A stretch of DNA of 64,000 nt from Bacilli bacterium (GCA_017544525.1 JAFYEA010000027.1:1-64000), one strand, 5' to 3'. Numbered from the stretch's first letter, positions 35,969-45,589 are shown. Program-made: numbers and translations. The notes: generated by a model from the letters alone, not told the origin.

Positions 35969-36747
35969 TTTAACGCCATCCCTTCATTAGCAGCAATTAT
36001 AGCTTCATAAGTTGCTCTTGCTTCAGCACGAGTACAAATAGGTAGCATTTTAATTGCTTCTTCTCCCTCATAAAGTGTTACATTATCATTGTTTCCAACT
36101 TTACTAAACAAACCAATTTCAGATATATCAAATAATTCATTTAATTTCGTAACTGCTCCTCTTAACTCTGAAGTAATGTATGCAAGTGTTGCAAGTGTAG
36201 CTCCTCTTCCATTTTCATTTTCTCTTTGTAAAACATTTTGATAAATAAGCACAGGATCGGCATGTATTATTTGAATTCTTATCTTAATACCTCTTTCTTC
36301 TAACATTTTAAATTTCGCTATTGCTGCCTCGAGATTACATAAACTACCTTCAAATATAATAGTTCCGTCTGAAATCTTATGTTCTTCAAATAATGATTGA
36401 ATATAAAATGATTTCCCTGCTCCTGGAACACCAGTTAAAAAAATACATTCTTTAACACTAGGATCCTTTATTTTTTCCTCAAATAATTTTTGAGCAAGCC
36501 AAGCACTTGAATTATGAACTGCTAAATCAAATTTTTTTCTTGTTTCTTTATTACGACTAAATTCTGGAAATATTTCTTTAAATAAATCCGAATTAATATA
36601 TAGTCCACCATGAGATTTTTCCATAGCACAATACATTTCAATACATTTTTTTGTTTTGTTAAATGCTCTTACCCTAGCAATTTTTTGAACTATGGCTGCT
36701 TCGCCTTTCAAAGTATCTTTATATAAAATTGGATTGATATCTTTCAT
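35965..36747 (-). CDS. Zeta-toxin-like P-loop kinase
   Basis: A 260-residue protein with ATG 36747 behind AAAGGAAG. The central Walker A is FLTGVPGAGKSF (about residue 105), followed by IIFEGSLCNLEAAIAKFKML and an IIHADP strand, in the style of zeta toxin/UDP-GlcNAc kinase proteins. Before the P-loop there is a segment YINSDLFKEIFPEF and then HNSSAWLAQKLFEE, resembling the zeta-family SD..R.. region but on the N-terminal side. No epsilon-like antitoxin lies upstream; a 48-residue basic protein overlaps its 3' end. It could be a toxin, a phage-defence kinase or a housekeeping kinase. Confidence 0.75.
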   Translation of the reverse strand: MKDINPILYKDTLKGEAAIVQKIARVRAFNKTKKCIEMYCAMEKSHGGLYINSDLFKEIFPEFSRNKETRKKFDLAVHNSSAWLAQKLFEEKIKDPSVKECIFLTGVPGAGKSFYIQSLFEEHKISDGTIIFEGSLCNLEAAIAKFKMLEERGIKIRIQIIHADPVLIYQNVLQRENENGRGATLATLAYITSELRGAVTKLNELFDISEIGLFSKVGNNDNVTLYEGEEAIKMLPICTRAEARATYEAIIAANEGMALK

Positions 36748-36782
36748 ATAGCATTCTTCCTTTGTTAATTATTTACACTTTT

Positions 36783-36811
36783 ATTTTACAATATTATTAA
36801 CATGTATGCAA
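36783..36811 (-). promoter_or_regulatory. Promoter of the zeta-like kinase gene
   Basis: Minus-strand TTGCAT (36806-36811) and TAAAAT (36783-36788), spacer 17 bases. Confidence 0.55.
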
Positions 36812-36839
36812 ATAAAAAGATTAGAGTTAACTAATCTTT
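36811..36839 (-). terminator. Terminator of the asnS-gatB operon
   Basis: AAAGATTAG (36816-36824) and CTAATCTTT (36831-36839) form a 9-bp stem with a six-base loop, then TTTATTTG on the minus strand. It overlaps the 3' end of gatB. Confidence 0.85.
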
Positions 36840-38257
36840 TCTATCATCTTTTGTTTCGCCTCTACAGGATTTGCTTTTCCTTTTGATTTTTTCATTACTT
36901 GACCAACTAAATAATCTAACATATTAGTTCTACCATTATGATAATCTTCAATTGCTTTTGAGTTTTCACTAATTACTTCATCAACTAAAGAATCAATAAG
37001 TCCTGCATCTTCAATAACTTCCATTTCATACTTCTTAACTATCTCTTTTGGAGTTAAATGTTCTTCTAACATTTTAGCAAAAACTTCTTTTCCTTGATTA
37101 TTAGTTATTTTTTTATCTTCAATTAGTTTAACTAATTCATATATCATATTTGGTCTAATAAATACATCATCTATTGTTGTATCTTCACTCTTATTAACTT
37201 CAGCCAATACTTTAGTAGTAATCCAGTTACATGCACTTTTAGGATCACATCCTAAACTTACACATTCCTCAAAATAATCTGATATTTTTTTACTTTTAAC
37301 AAGTACTCCTGCATCATATTCACTCAAATTATATTCTTTAATATATTTTTCTTTCCTTTGTGGTGCTAACATTGGAATACTTTTTCTTATTGATTCTTTA
37401 AATTCTTCTGTTATTCTATATCTAGGTATATTTGGTTCAGTAAAATATTTATAATCAATAGCATCTGCTTTACTTCTCATACGAATAGTAGTTCCACTTT
37501 CATCATCCCATCTTCTTGTTTCTTGAACTACTTCATCATATCTACCAGATTCTTTTAATTCACTTTGTCTTTTTATTTCATATTCAATAGTTTTTCTAAT
37601 AGCATCAAAACTATTAACATTCTTAGTTTCTACTTTTGTACCAAGTTCTGTATCATTTTCATCCATTATAGAAACATTAACATCTGCTCTTATTTGACCT
37701 CTTTTTGTATCACAATCAGATATATCAGTATATTGATATATACTTCTCATTGCTTCTAAAAAAGCAAGTGCTTCATCGGCAGAGTTTAAACATGGTTCAG
37801 TTACTAATTCTAGTAATGGAACTCCTGCTCTATTATAATCAATTGTTGAAGTATTATAATAATGATCTAAAGATGCAGCATCCTCTTCTAAATGTATATC
37901 ATGAATTAATACTTCTTTTTCTTTACCGTTAACATCAATTACCAATTTTCCTTTAGTACCTACCGGATTAAAGAATTGTGTTATTTGGAATCCTTTTGGT
38001 AAATCTGGATAGAAATAATTTTTTCTATCAAATTCCATATAATCTGGTATTTTACAATTTAATATCATTGCTGCTTCAACAGCTTTTCTAACACATTCTT
38101 TATTAACCATAGGAAGTGTCCCAGGGAATCCTAAATCTAATGGCCTAACATTTTCATTAGACTTTTTAGAATAACCATTAATAGCATCAGAGAACACTTT
38201 TGTATGTGACTTCATTTCACAGTGAAATTCCAGTCCAATAACTGCTTTGTATGCCAT
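36827..38257 (-). CDS. gatB: Asp/Glu-tRNA amidotransferase subunit B
   Basis: Subunit of GatCAB that binds the mischarged tRNA and carries out kinase and transamidation chemistry. The 476-residue length is normal. Visible signatures: GLEFHCEMKSHTKVFS at the N-terminus, LDLGFPGTLPMVN, RKNYFYPDLPKGFQITQ, DVNVSI, and the C-terminal YqeY-like tail ending in GKANPVEAKQKMIEKI. ATG 38257 overlaps the gatA stop. It is the last gene of asnS-aspS-gatC-gatA-gatB. Confidence 0.97.
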   Translation of the reverse strand: MAYKAVIGLEFHCEMKSHTKVFSDAINGYSKKSNENVRPLDLGFPGTLPMVNKECVRKAVEAAMILNCKIPDYMEFDRKNYFYPDLPKGFQITQFFNPVGTKGKLVIDVNGKEKEVLIHDIHLEEDAASLDHYYNTSTIDYNRAGVPLLELVTEPCLNSADEALAFLEAMRSIYQYTDISDCDTKRGQIRADVNVSIMDENDTELGTKVETKNVNSFDAIRKTIEYEIKRQSELKESGRYDEVVQETRRWDDESGTTIRMRSKADAIDYKYFTEPNIPRYRITEEFKESIRKSIPMLAPQRKEKYIKEYNLSEYDAGVLVKSKKISDYFEECVSLGCDPKSACNWITTKVLAEVNKSEDTTIDDVFIRPNMIYELVKLIEDKKITNNQGKEVFAKMLEEHLTPKEIVKKYEMEVIEDAGLIDSLVDEVISENSKAIEDYHNGRTNMLDYLVGQVMKKSKGKANPVEAKQKMIEKIS

Positions 38258-39708
38258 TATTTAACCTCCTTTGCTATTTGATTCTTATAATTCATAGTAC
38301 CCTCTAAACTATAAGCTATATTAAGTACATTTTCATCATCCTTAACTTTACCAGTTATATTTACCCCTACAGGCAACTTATCAATAAATCCATTTGGTAT
38401 TGTTATACTTGGATATCCTCCATAGTTACCTATTTGTAGCAATTCATCAAGAACACTAGTATCATCACTTAACATATTTTTATCATTATCTAAATATTTA
38501 GCAGGTCCTACTCCAACTGGAGCAATCATAGCATCATACTCTTCAAATAAAGAGTTCATTTTATCTACTATCATTCTTCTAACTCTTTTAGCATTTAAGA
38601 AGTATTTTTCTTGATTTTCACTTTGTAATACATAAGACCCTATTACAAATCTTCTTTTAATTAAAGGACTAAATCCATGAGTTCTATGGTCAGTCATCAT
38701 TTCAAAAGGAGTTTCTCCTTTACCTCTAGGCCCAAATGCTATACCGGTTAAGTTAGACATATTACTTGTTGCTTCAGCACAAGAAATAACCACATATACA
38801 CTAGGAAGTGCATTAAGAAGTGTTTTATCTATGCTTACTCCCTCAACACTCATACCAAGACTTTCACATTTCTTGATTGTTTCTTTAAAGTTATCTAAAT
38901 GACTAACCAATTCTTTATTTGGTTTTTTATAATTTTCTATATCGCATACTTCTTTAATATAGAATAGCTTTTTACCTTTAACTTTACCATCTAGTGATTT
39001 TAATAGATGCATATTACTTGAATCCCAAGAAGTCATATCTTTATTATCTTTACCCTTCATAGCATCTACTACTATTGCAGCATCTTCTACACTTCTTGTT
39101 AAAACTCCAACTGTATCAAGTGAACTGGCAAATTGATACATTCCAAATCTAGATATCATTCCATATGTTGGTTTATATCCAACTATTCCACAGTAAGCAG
39201 CAGGTTTTCTAACAGAATCTCCTGTATCACTACCTAATGCATATGGATATACTCCCATGGCAACACTAGCAGCACTTCCAGAACTACTTCCAGCACACAT
39301 TCTATCATAATCCCAAGGATTATGAACTACTCCTGTATGACCTGTTGTACCAGTACCACCCATTCCAAGTTCATCAAGAACAGTTTTTGCTACCCCTACT
39401 GCTCCATGTTTAGTTAAGTTAGCTACACATGTTGCTGTATATATCGGAATATAATCATTTAATGTATTAGAACTACCTGTTGATAATATCCCTTTAGTAG
39501 CAAAAATATCTTTTATACCATATGGTATTCCAGATAATAAATCATCTGTTACTTTTTCGCCTTTTGCTTCATCTATAATAGTAACAAAAGAATTTGTTTT
39601 TTCTTGAATACTATGGCAAGCATCAATAGATTTTTTAACTAATTCATCACTTGTTAATTCTTTATTAATTAACTTTTCATGCAATGACTTAATACCATCT
39701 TCTATCAT
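38257..39708 (-). CDS. gatA: Asp/Glu-tRNA amidotransferase subunit A
   Basis: Amidase-signature subunit that releases ammonia from glutamine. The 483-residue protein has the Ser-Ser-Lys triad: Lys in GIPYGIKDIFATKG, the serines in MCAGSSSGSAASVAMG, and the following LGSDTGDSVRKPA oxyanion segment. ATG 39708 overlaps the gatC stop. Together with GatB and GatC it converts Glu-tRNA-Gln (and possibly Asp-tRNA-Asn) into the amide form. Confidence 0.98.
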   Translation of the reverse strand: MIEDGIKSLHEKLINKELTSDELVKKSIDACHSIQEKTNSFVTIIDEAKGEKVTDDLLSGIPYGIKDIFATKGILSTGSSNTLNDYIPIYTATCVANLTKHGAVGVAKTVLDELGMGGTGTTGHTGVVHNPWDYDRMCAGSSSGSAASVAMGVYPYALGSDTGDSVRKPAAYCGIVGYKPTYGMISRFGMYQFASSLDTVGVLTRSVEDAAIVVDAMKGKDNKDMTSWDSSNMHLLKSLDGKVKGKKLFYIKEVCDIENYKKPNKELVSHLDNFKETIKKCESLGMSVEGVSIDKTLLNALPSVYVVISCAEATSNMSNLTGIAFGPRGKGETPFEMMTDHRTHGFSPLIKRRFVIGSYVLQSENQEKYFLNAKRVRRMIVDKMNSLFEEYDAMIAPVGVGPAKYLDNDKNMLSDDTSVLDELLQIGNYGGYPSITIPNGFIDKLPVGVNITGKVKDDENVLNIAYSLEGTMNYKNQIAKEVK

Positions 39709-40007
39709 TATCCCACCACCTTTGGAACTTCTACTTCTCTACCTTCAACTACATCACAGTTGCTAAGCAAGTCATCAATATCAATTTTTTCTCCAACTTC
39801 GTCATCACTTCTTAAATCATCTACATACATTTCAAAAGGATAACTAAGTGGTTCTATATCTTTAATATTAGGTATTTCATTAATTAAATCCATATTTTTT
39901 TCAATAGTATCAAATTCATCTTGAATCATTTTTCTTTCTTCTTCTGTTAATCCAATAAGTAAGTCACTTGCATACTTATCTATTTTTTCTTTGGTGAAAT
40001 TACTCAT
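39708..40007 (-). CDS. gatC: Asp/Glu-tRNA amidotransferase subunit C
   Basis: Small belt subunit of GatCAB, 99 residues. It has the typical N-terminal helix region DKYASDLLIGLTEEERKMIQ and the extended C-terminal arm with DIEPLSYPFEM and LRSDDEVGEKIDIDDLLSN. It starts two bases after aspS and overlaps gatA by one base. Confidence 0.94.
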   Translation of the reverse strand: MSNFTKEKIDKYASDLLIGLTEEERKMIQDEFDTIEKNMDLINEIPNIKDIEPLSYPFEMYVDDLRSDDEVGEKIDIDDLLSNCDVVEGREVEVPKVVG

Positions 40008-40009
40008 TT

Positions 40010-41755
40010 TTATTCCTCCTTTATTACTATACCTAATTCATCTAATTGATTTTTATCAAGTGTACTAGGACTTCCCATCATATAATCTATACCACTAGCA
40101 CTAGCTGGAAATGCTTGAACTTCTCTTAAGTTATCTTCATCTTTAATAATCATGAGAATTCTATCTATTCCAATAGCCATTCCTCCATGAGGAGGTGCCC
40201 CATATTTATAGGCAGTAAATAAACTTTGAAATCTCTTTTCTACTTCTTCACGAGAATATCCTACTACCTCAAAACCTTTAGCTAAAGAATCTAAATTACT
40301 ATTTCTAATAGCGCCACTAGACATTTCATTACCATTACATACAAAGTCATATTGATATGCAAGGACATCTTCAATGTTATCTTTTGTATATTCAACATCT
40401 TTCTTTGGTAAGCTAAATGGGTTATGACAAAACTCATATTTTCTTAACTTATCATCATATTCAAACATAGGAAAATCTTTTATAATACACATTTCAATCT
40501 TATTAGAATCAATTAAATCTAATTTTTTACCCAATTCAGTTCTTATTAATCCAGCAAATTTACAAGCAACTTTATGACTCTTATTTGCTATAAAGAATAC
40601 AACTGAATTCTTTTTCATTCCTAATAGTTTTATTATACTATTTCTTTCTTCTTCTGTTAAGAACTTATCTATTGGACCTTTAAAACTTCCATCTTCCATA
40701 AGTGTTAAATAACCAATTCCAGGCATTCCTATACTACTGGCATAATCGACCACTTCATTAAACCAAGAGTTTGGTTTATCTCCTATATTATCTACATTAA
40801 TTGCTTTAACAGTCGAATTCTTAAATGGTCCAAATGTAGTGTTTTTTAACACTTCACTAACATCTTCAATTACTAATGGGTTTCTTAAATCAGGTTTATC
40901 AGTTCCATATTTATCCATACTTTCTTTATATGTTAATCTTCTAAACGGTATTTTAGATACTTCTTTATCACTATATTTAGAAAATACATCATAAAATACT
41001 TCTTCACCTAACTTTAATACTTCTTCTTCAGTAATAAAGTTCATTTCAAAATCTAATTGATAGAATTCTAAAGTTCTATCACTTCTAGCATCTTCATCTC
41101 TGAAACAAGGCGCAATTTGAAAATATTTATCAATTCCACCTACCATTAATAATTCTTTATATATTTGTGGTGCTTGAGGTAATGCATAAAACTTGCCCTT
41201 CATTCTTCTTGATGGAACAACAAAATCTCTTGCCCCTTCTGGAGAAGACGCTGTTAATATTGGCGTTTGTACCTCAACAAACTTTTTATCATACATTTTA
41301 TTTCTTAAAAAATGTAATAGTTCACTTCTAAGTAAAACAATGTCTTTTACTTTTTCATTTCTCATATCTAAATATCTATATTTAAGCCTTACATCTTCCG
41401 AAACTTTTTTACTAGATATTATTTCAAAAGGTAATTCATGAAGAGAACTTCCTAATACTTCTAATTTATCAACTAACAATTCAACTTCTCCTGTTTTAAT
41501 TTTTTCATTGTATGTGTCTTCACTTCTTTTTCTAATTTTACCTTTTAATCTTACTACAGATTCACGAGCTAATCCTTTAAACATATCATCATCATTTGAT
41601 ACAGTTTGAAGTACTCCTGTAGTATCTCTTAAATCTAAAAATAATACTCCACCATGATCTCTAATATTCTGTATCCATCCACTAACAACAATTTCTTCAC
41701 CTATAAAGTCTTTTGTAATATCTTCAATCATAGTGGAATGATACATATTTTTCAT
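40010..41755 (-). CDS. aspS: Aspartyl-tRNA synthetase
   Basis: Class IIb synthetase of the bacterial type (581 residues): an OB-fold anticodon domain (IVVSGWIQNIRDHGGVLFLD), motif 2 FRDEDARSDRTLEFYQLD, the inserted GAD domain (about 285-420) and motif 3 GGMAIGIDRILM. GGAGGTATAAAA precedes ATG 41755. It stands between asnS and gatC in one operon, a context in which it could be a non-discriminating enzyme feeding GatCAB, although asnS is also present. Confidence 0.97.
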   Translation of the reverse strand: MKNMYHSTMIEDITKDFIGEEIVVSGWIQNIRDHGGVLFLDLRDTTGVLQTVSNDDDMFKGLARESVVRLKGKIRKRSEDTYNEKIKTGEVELLVDKLEVLGSSLHELPFEIISSKKVSEDVRLKYRYLDMRNEKVKDIVLLRSELLHFLRNKMYDKKFVEVQTPILTASSPEGARDFVVPSRRMKGKFYALPQAPQIYKELLMVGGIDKYFQIAPCFRDEDARSDRTLEFYQLDFEMNFITEEEVLKLGEEVFYDVFSKYSDKEVSKIPFRRLTYKESMDKYGTDKPDLRNPLVIEDVSEVLKNTTFGPFKNSTVKAINVDNIGDKPNSWFNEVVDYASSIGMPGIGYLTLMEDGSFKGPIDKFLTEEERNSIIKLLGMKKNSVVFFIANKSHKVACKFAGLIRTELGKKLDLIDSNKIEMCIIKDFPMFEYDDKLRKYEFCHNPFSLPKKDVEYTKDNIEDVLAYQYDFVCNGNEMSSGAIRNSNLDSLAKGFEVVGYSREEVEKRFQSLFTAYKYGAPPHGGMAIGIDRILMIIKDEDNLREVQAFPASASGIDYMMGSPSTLDKNQLDELGIVIKEE

Positions 41756-41775
41756 TTTTATACCTCCACTATTAA

Positions 41776-43155
41776 TTAATAATCACAATTATTTGGTGTT
41801 CTTGGATATGGTATAACATCTCTAATATTTTCAATTCCAGTTAAGTACATAATTAGTCTTTCAAACCCTAAACCAAAACCAGAGTGATAACATCCACCAA
41901 ATCTTCGTAGATTTGTATACCAATCCATTTCTTCATAATTAATATTTAATTCTTTCATTCTATTAATTAATCTATCATAGTCATCTTCTCTTTGACTACC
42001 GCCCATTAGTTCACCAGCACCTGGGACTTCTAGATCAACAGCCGCTACTGTTTCATTATCATCATTTAATTTCATATAATATGCTTTAATATCTTTTGGC
42101 CAATTAGTTATAAATACTGGTCCATTAAAATGTTCTGTAATATATTTTTCATGTTCTTTAGCAATATCTTCTCCATATTCAGGTTTAAATTCAAAATCAA
42201 CATTAGCATTTTTTAATAATGTTATCGCATCATGATGAGTTATTTTAGCAAACTTACTATTTAATACTTTATTTAATTTATCAATTATTCCCTTTTCAAC
42301 AAATTTATCAAAGAATTCCATTTCTAAAGGACACTTGTCCATTACATATTTAATAACAAATTTTAGCATTTCTTCTTCAATATCCATTAGTCCATTTAAA
42401 TCACAAAATGCTATTTCTGGTTCAATCATCCAAAATTCATTCGCATGTGTTTTAGTATTAGAATTTTCAGTTCTAAGTGTTGGTCCAAATGTATATATCT
42501 TTTTATATGCTAATGCATATGTTTCACCATGTAATTGGCCACTACCAGTAATATAAACTTTCTTACCAAATAAATCTTGCTTAAAATCAACATTTCCTTT
42601 CTCGTCCCTAGGGACGTTATTTAAATCAAAAGTAGTCAATTTAAACATTTGATCTGATCCTTCACAGTCTGCTCCAGTTATAATTGGACTGTGAAAATAT
42701 ATATAATTATGACTTTGAAAGTATTCATGAATACCCTGAGCTGCTACGCTTCTAACTCTAAATACTGCATTAAATAAATTAGTTCTAGGTCTTAAGTATG
42801 CTACTTCTCTTAAGAATTCTCTAGTATGTCTTTTTGGTTGAATCGGATAATCTTCCGGACTATCTCCTAATACTTCAACACTAGATACTTTCATTTCGTG
42901 AGTTTGTCCACTACCTTCACTCTTAACTATTTTACCTTGAACTCTAATAGAAGAACCTACTCTAATTTTACTAATCTTATCAAAGTCTTTTAAATCTTTA
43001 TCATATACTAATTGAAGTGAACCAAAATAAGTCCCATCATTAAAATCAATAAAGCCAAAATTAGATTGATTTCTATTATTTCTAACCCATCCTTCTAATT
43101 CCACTTCTTTTCCTTCATATTTTTTAATACTTTCAAATAAATCTTTTACATCCAT
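41776..43155 (-). CDS. asnS: Asparaginyl-tRNA synthetase
   Basis: Class IIb enzyme that charges tRNA-Asn directly. The 459-residue protein has an N-terminal OB fold (VELEGWVRNNRNQSNFGFID) and catalytic-domain blocks TGSGQLHGETYALAY, TFGPTLRTENSNTKTHANEF (motif 2) and GFGLGFERLIMYLTG (motif 3). A ribosome site, GGAAGAG, lies before ATG 43155. It is the first gene after an Asn-specific T-box and is followed by aspS and gatCAB. Confidence 0.97.
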   Translation of the reverse strand: MDVKDLFESIKKYEGKEVELEGWVRNNRNQSNFGFIDFNDGTYFGSLQLVYDKDLKDFDKISKIRVGSSIRVQGKIVKSEGSGQTHEMKVSSVEVLGDSPEDYPIQPKRHTREFLREVAYLRPRTNLFNAVFRVRSVAAQGIHEYFQSHNYIYFHSPIITGADCEGSDQMFKLTTFDLNNVPRDEKGNVDFKQDLFGKKVYITGSGQLHGETYALAYKKIYTFGPTLRTENSNTKTHANEFWMIEPEIAFCDLNGLMDIEEEMLKFVIKYVMDKCPLEMEFFDKFVEKGIIDKLNKVLNSKFAKITHHDAITLLKNANVDFEFKPEYGEDIAKEHEKYITEHFNGPVFITNWPKDIKAYYMKLNDDNETVAAVDLEVPGAGELMGGSQREDDYDRLINRMKELNINYEEMDWYTNLRRFGGCYHSGFGLGFERLIMYLTGIENIRDVIPYPRTPNNCDY

Positions 43156-43177
43156 TTTTATCTCTTCCTTTCAAAAA

Positions 43178-43385
43178 ACAAAAAAGGAATGGCACAAGGA
43201 GTCATAAAGACGGTACCATCCCTTTAATTAACTTAATTTTTATAACGGTTTAACCCGTAAATACTTACTATTATTTCAGTATTTCTCTCTATGGTGTTAT
43301 TCGCATATATAGTTTATTAGTTTTCACCAACCACTAACTCTCTTTAAAACATTTATATGTTACTTCTCCACATCAGCGATTTACA
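43178..43385 (-). promoter_or_regulatory. T-box riboswitch upstream of asnS (AAC specifier)
   Basis: Transcript elements: an AG-bulge region GTGGAGAAGTA (about 43365-43375), the stem I loop GTTAGTGGTTGGTGAAAAC, the specifier region CGAATAACACC with AAC, an Asn codon (about 43296), and the antiterminator AAAGGGATGGTACCGTC (43208-43224). This competes with a terminator ending in CCATTCCTTTTTT. It should control the whole asnS-aspS-gatCAB operon. Confidence 0.88.
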
Positions 43386-43390
43386 TAGTA

Positions 43391-43419
43391 ATTATACTTA
43401 TTAGATTAATTATTGTCAA
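43391..43419 (-). promoter_or_regulatory. Promoter of the asnS operon
   Basis: Perfect TTGACA (43414-43419) and TATAAT (43391-43396) with a 17-base spacer on the minus strand. The -35 box lies inside the 3' end of the preceding gene. Confidence 0.88.
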
Positions 43420-43810
43420 TGATATTAGACTTTTCTAATCTAGGAACTATAGGTTTTAAAGCTACTATAAATCCATCAATAGCTGCTTCATAATCTTTAT
43501 CCATATAATAATCTAAAGTTGTTTTTACTACGCGTGATATTTTATCTATATCACTTGTAGTAAATAATATTCCATCTTTAAAATATGCTTTTGGATCTTG
43601 TTTATAATTAATATCTATAAATCTTTCAAATTCTTCTTTAGAACTAATTTCAATAGTTGGAGCCCAGCCTTTATATATCATCATACATTCATTGTCTGGA
43701 ATTCCATTAATTGAATAATTATAAATACTTGAACTTAGATTAATTGGCCATTCTACATTATATTGAATGTAATCTTGCCTTATTTTTCTTAAAAAACTAA
43801 TACCATCCAT
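43406..43810 (-). CDS. Hypothetical protein (134 aa)
   Basis: A soluble protein of unknown family; ATG 43810 follows GGAGGTTTTT. It contains NVEWPINLSSSIYNYSINGI, then FERFIDINY and a helical C-terminal half (DYYMDKDYEAAIDGFIVALK). No signal or catalytic motif. It follows the 104-residue gene at 43822 closely, probably in the hisS transcript. Confidence 0.72.
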   Translation of the reverse strand: MDGISFLRKIRQDYIQYNVEWPINLSSSIYNYSINGIPDNECMMIYKGWAPTIEISSKEEFERFIDINYKQDPKAYFKDGILFTTSDIDKISRVVKTTLDYYMDKDYEAAIDGFIVALKPIVPRLEKSNIIDNN

Positions 43811-43821
43811 AAAAACCTCCA

Positions 43822-44136
43822 TTATTTTGTAATATTTAATCTACTAAATATACCAATTAAACCATTAATCTTTTCCTCTTTAGGTGTATATCCATAAGTA
43901 GAATTGTATATATCTATTATTGTATCTAAATCATATACATCACATATTTTAACCGTATCTTTGTTGTAATATGCTTGCGTATTATAATCTCTTGTTGATG
44001 TTATATTTAATACGTTGTCATAAATCCATAAAGTTACACTTGGTGTTTGTAATGTCATTTCAACAAAAGTACTACTAGCTAAGTACACATCTGTTTTATC
44101 ATCTAATGCTTTCTTTAAAATATCTATTACATTCAT
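43822..44136 (-). CDS. Hypothetical protein (104 aa)
   Basis: A small soluble protein, no known family. ATG 44136 is preferred to an upstream GTG at 44151. It has a helical start (NVIDILKKALDDKTDVYL), a beta-rich centre and a helical end. It lies 21 bases after hisS and 11 bases before the next unknown gene, so all three look co-transcribed. Confidence 0.72.
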   Translation of the reverse strand: MNVIDILKKALDDKTDVYLASSTFVEMTLQTPSVTLWIYDNVLNITSTRDYNTQAYYNKDTVKICDVYDLDTIIDIYNSTYGYTPKEEKINGLIGIFSRLNITK

Positions 44137-44157
44137 TTTATACACTTCCACTTCTAG

Positions 44158-45480
44158 TTATATTTTAAGATCTTTTAATTCTTCTTTTTTTATTTCTCTT
44201 TGACTACCATCAGACATATCTTTTAATGTCACAACATTTTTATTTATTTCGTCTTCGCCAATTATTATAGCATATTTATTATTCATTTTACGAGCATAAT
44301 TCAATTTTTGTTTAAATCCTTTATCTAAATAACAAATATTAACATTGTATTTTTCTTTTAATATATTATTTACTTCATAAACATATTCATAATTATCACA
44401 CATAGGTAAAATAATTATATCTGAAGAACTAGTATCATTTACTTTTATTATTCCTGACTCTATTAATTGATAAAAAAGTCTAGTCAAACCAATAGATATT
44501 CCTACTCCAGGTAATTTCTTATCAGTATAATATTCCGCTAAGTTTTCATATCTTCCTCCAGAACATATACTTCCTATACTAGGATAATCAACCAAATTAG
44601 TTTCATATACCGTACCAGTATAATAATCAAGTCCTCTAGCTATTGTTAAATCAACTCTATAATTCTTACGAGGAATCCCTCTTGCTTTTAAATCTTTTAA
44701 CACCTCTTCTAATTCTTCTATTCCTTCATTTAATAATATATTCTCTTCCTTAGTTTTTGGATATTCATTTTTTAAATAATCTAATGATTCTGTCATATCA
44801 GGGTTATTTAGTCTTCTGTTCATTAGATTAAATATTTCAAACATTTGAATTTCTGATAATCCAATCTTAGTTAACTCTTCTCTAACTTCTTTCTCACTAA
44901 TCTTTTCCATTTTATCAATAATTCTAAGTACATCAGAAGCTTTATCACTAATACCTAATCTACCAAAAAAACCATTTAAGATTTTTCTATTATTCAATCT
45001 AACTACAAAATCACCTATATTTATTTTTTTAAATATATCATATATAACATTAATAATTTCAGAGTCATATTTTAAAGATAAAACTTCGTCCCCTATTATA
45101 TCTATATCACATTGATAGAACTCTCTAAATCTTCCTTTTTGAGGTCTTTCACCACGAAATACTTTACCAACTTGATATCTTTTAAAAGGGAAAACCAATT
45201 CATTATATCTTCTAGCCACATATTTAGCTAAAGGAACAGTAAGGTCAAATCTTAAAGACAAATCATTATCTCCCTTATTAAATCTATATATTTGTTTTTC
45301 AGTTTCTCCTCCTGCTTTAGCAAGTAACACTTCAGAATATTCAATTACTGGAGTATCTAGTGGATAAAACCCATAACTTTTATAAGTATCTATAATAATA
45401 CTTTTAATCCTATCAAATTCAACTTGTTCATTAGGATATAGTTCCATAAAACCAGGTAATGTTTTTGGTTCAGTTTTCAT
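44158..45480 (-). CDS. hisS: Histidyl-tRNA synthetase
   Basis: Class II synthetase that charges tRNA-His. ATG 45480 lies about nine bases after AAAGGA; an in-frame ATG at 45489 overlaps that site. The 440-residue protein has motif 1 near GFYPLDTPVIEYSEVLLAKA, motif 2 FRGERPQKGRFREFYQCD, the His-A signature ARGLDYYTGTVYE and motif 3 GVGISIGLTRLF, then the anticodon-binding domain. It is preceded by a leader peptide and an attenuator. Confidence 0.97.
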   Translation of the reverse strand: MKTEPKTLPGFMELYPNEQVEFDRIKSIIIDTYKSYGFYPLDTPVIEYSEVLLAKAGGETEKQIYRFNKGDNDLSLRFDLTVPLAKYVARRYNELVFPFKRYQVGKVFRGERPQKGRFREFYQCDIDIIGDEVLSLKYDSEIINVIYDIFKKINIGDFVVRLNNRKILNGFFGRLGISDKASDVLRIIDKMEKISEKEVREELTKIGLSEIQMFEIFNLMNRRLNNPDMTESLDYLKNEYPKTKEENILLNEGIEELEEVLKDLKARGIPRKNYRVDLTIARGLDYYTGTVYETNLVDYPSIGSICSGGRYENLAEYYTDKKLPGVGISIGLTRLFYQLIESGIIKVNDTSSSDIIILPMCDNYEYVYEVNNILKEKYNVNICYLDKGFKQKLNYARKMNNKYAIIIGEDEINKNVVTLKDMSDGSQREIKKEELKDLKI

Positions 45481-45530
45481 TTTTATCATCCTTTCATATT
45501 ATATTTTATCATTTTTTATTTACTATTAAA

Positions 45531-45587
45531 ATAAAAAGATTATATGAACATCATATAATCTTACTTTTATTAATTATATTTGATGTT
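45531..45587 (-). promoter_or_regulatory. Attenuator of hisS: terminator and competing antiterminator
   Basis: Terminator: AAGATTATATGA (45551-45562 on the minus strand) pairs with TCATATAATCTT (45536-45547), a 12-bp perfect stem with a three-base loop, then TTTATTTT. Antiterminator: the upstream AACATC and ATATAAT (within 45573-45587) can pair with GATGTT and ATTATAT (45547-45559), 13 bp with a two-base bulge, which uses up the terminator's 5' arm. It sits between the His-rich leader ORF and the hisS ribosome site. Confidence 0.8.
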
Positions 45588-45589
45588 TA

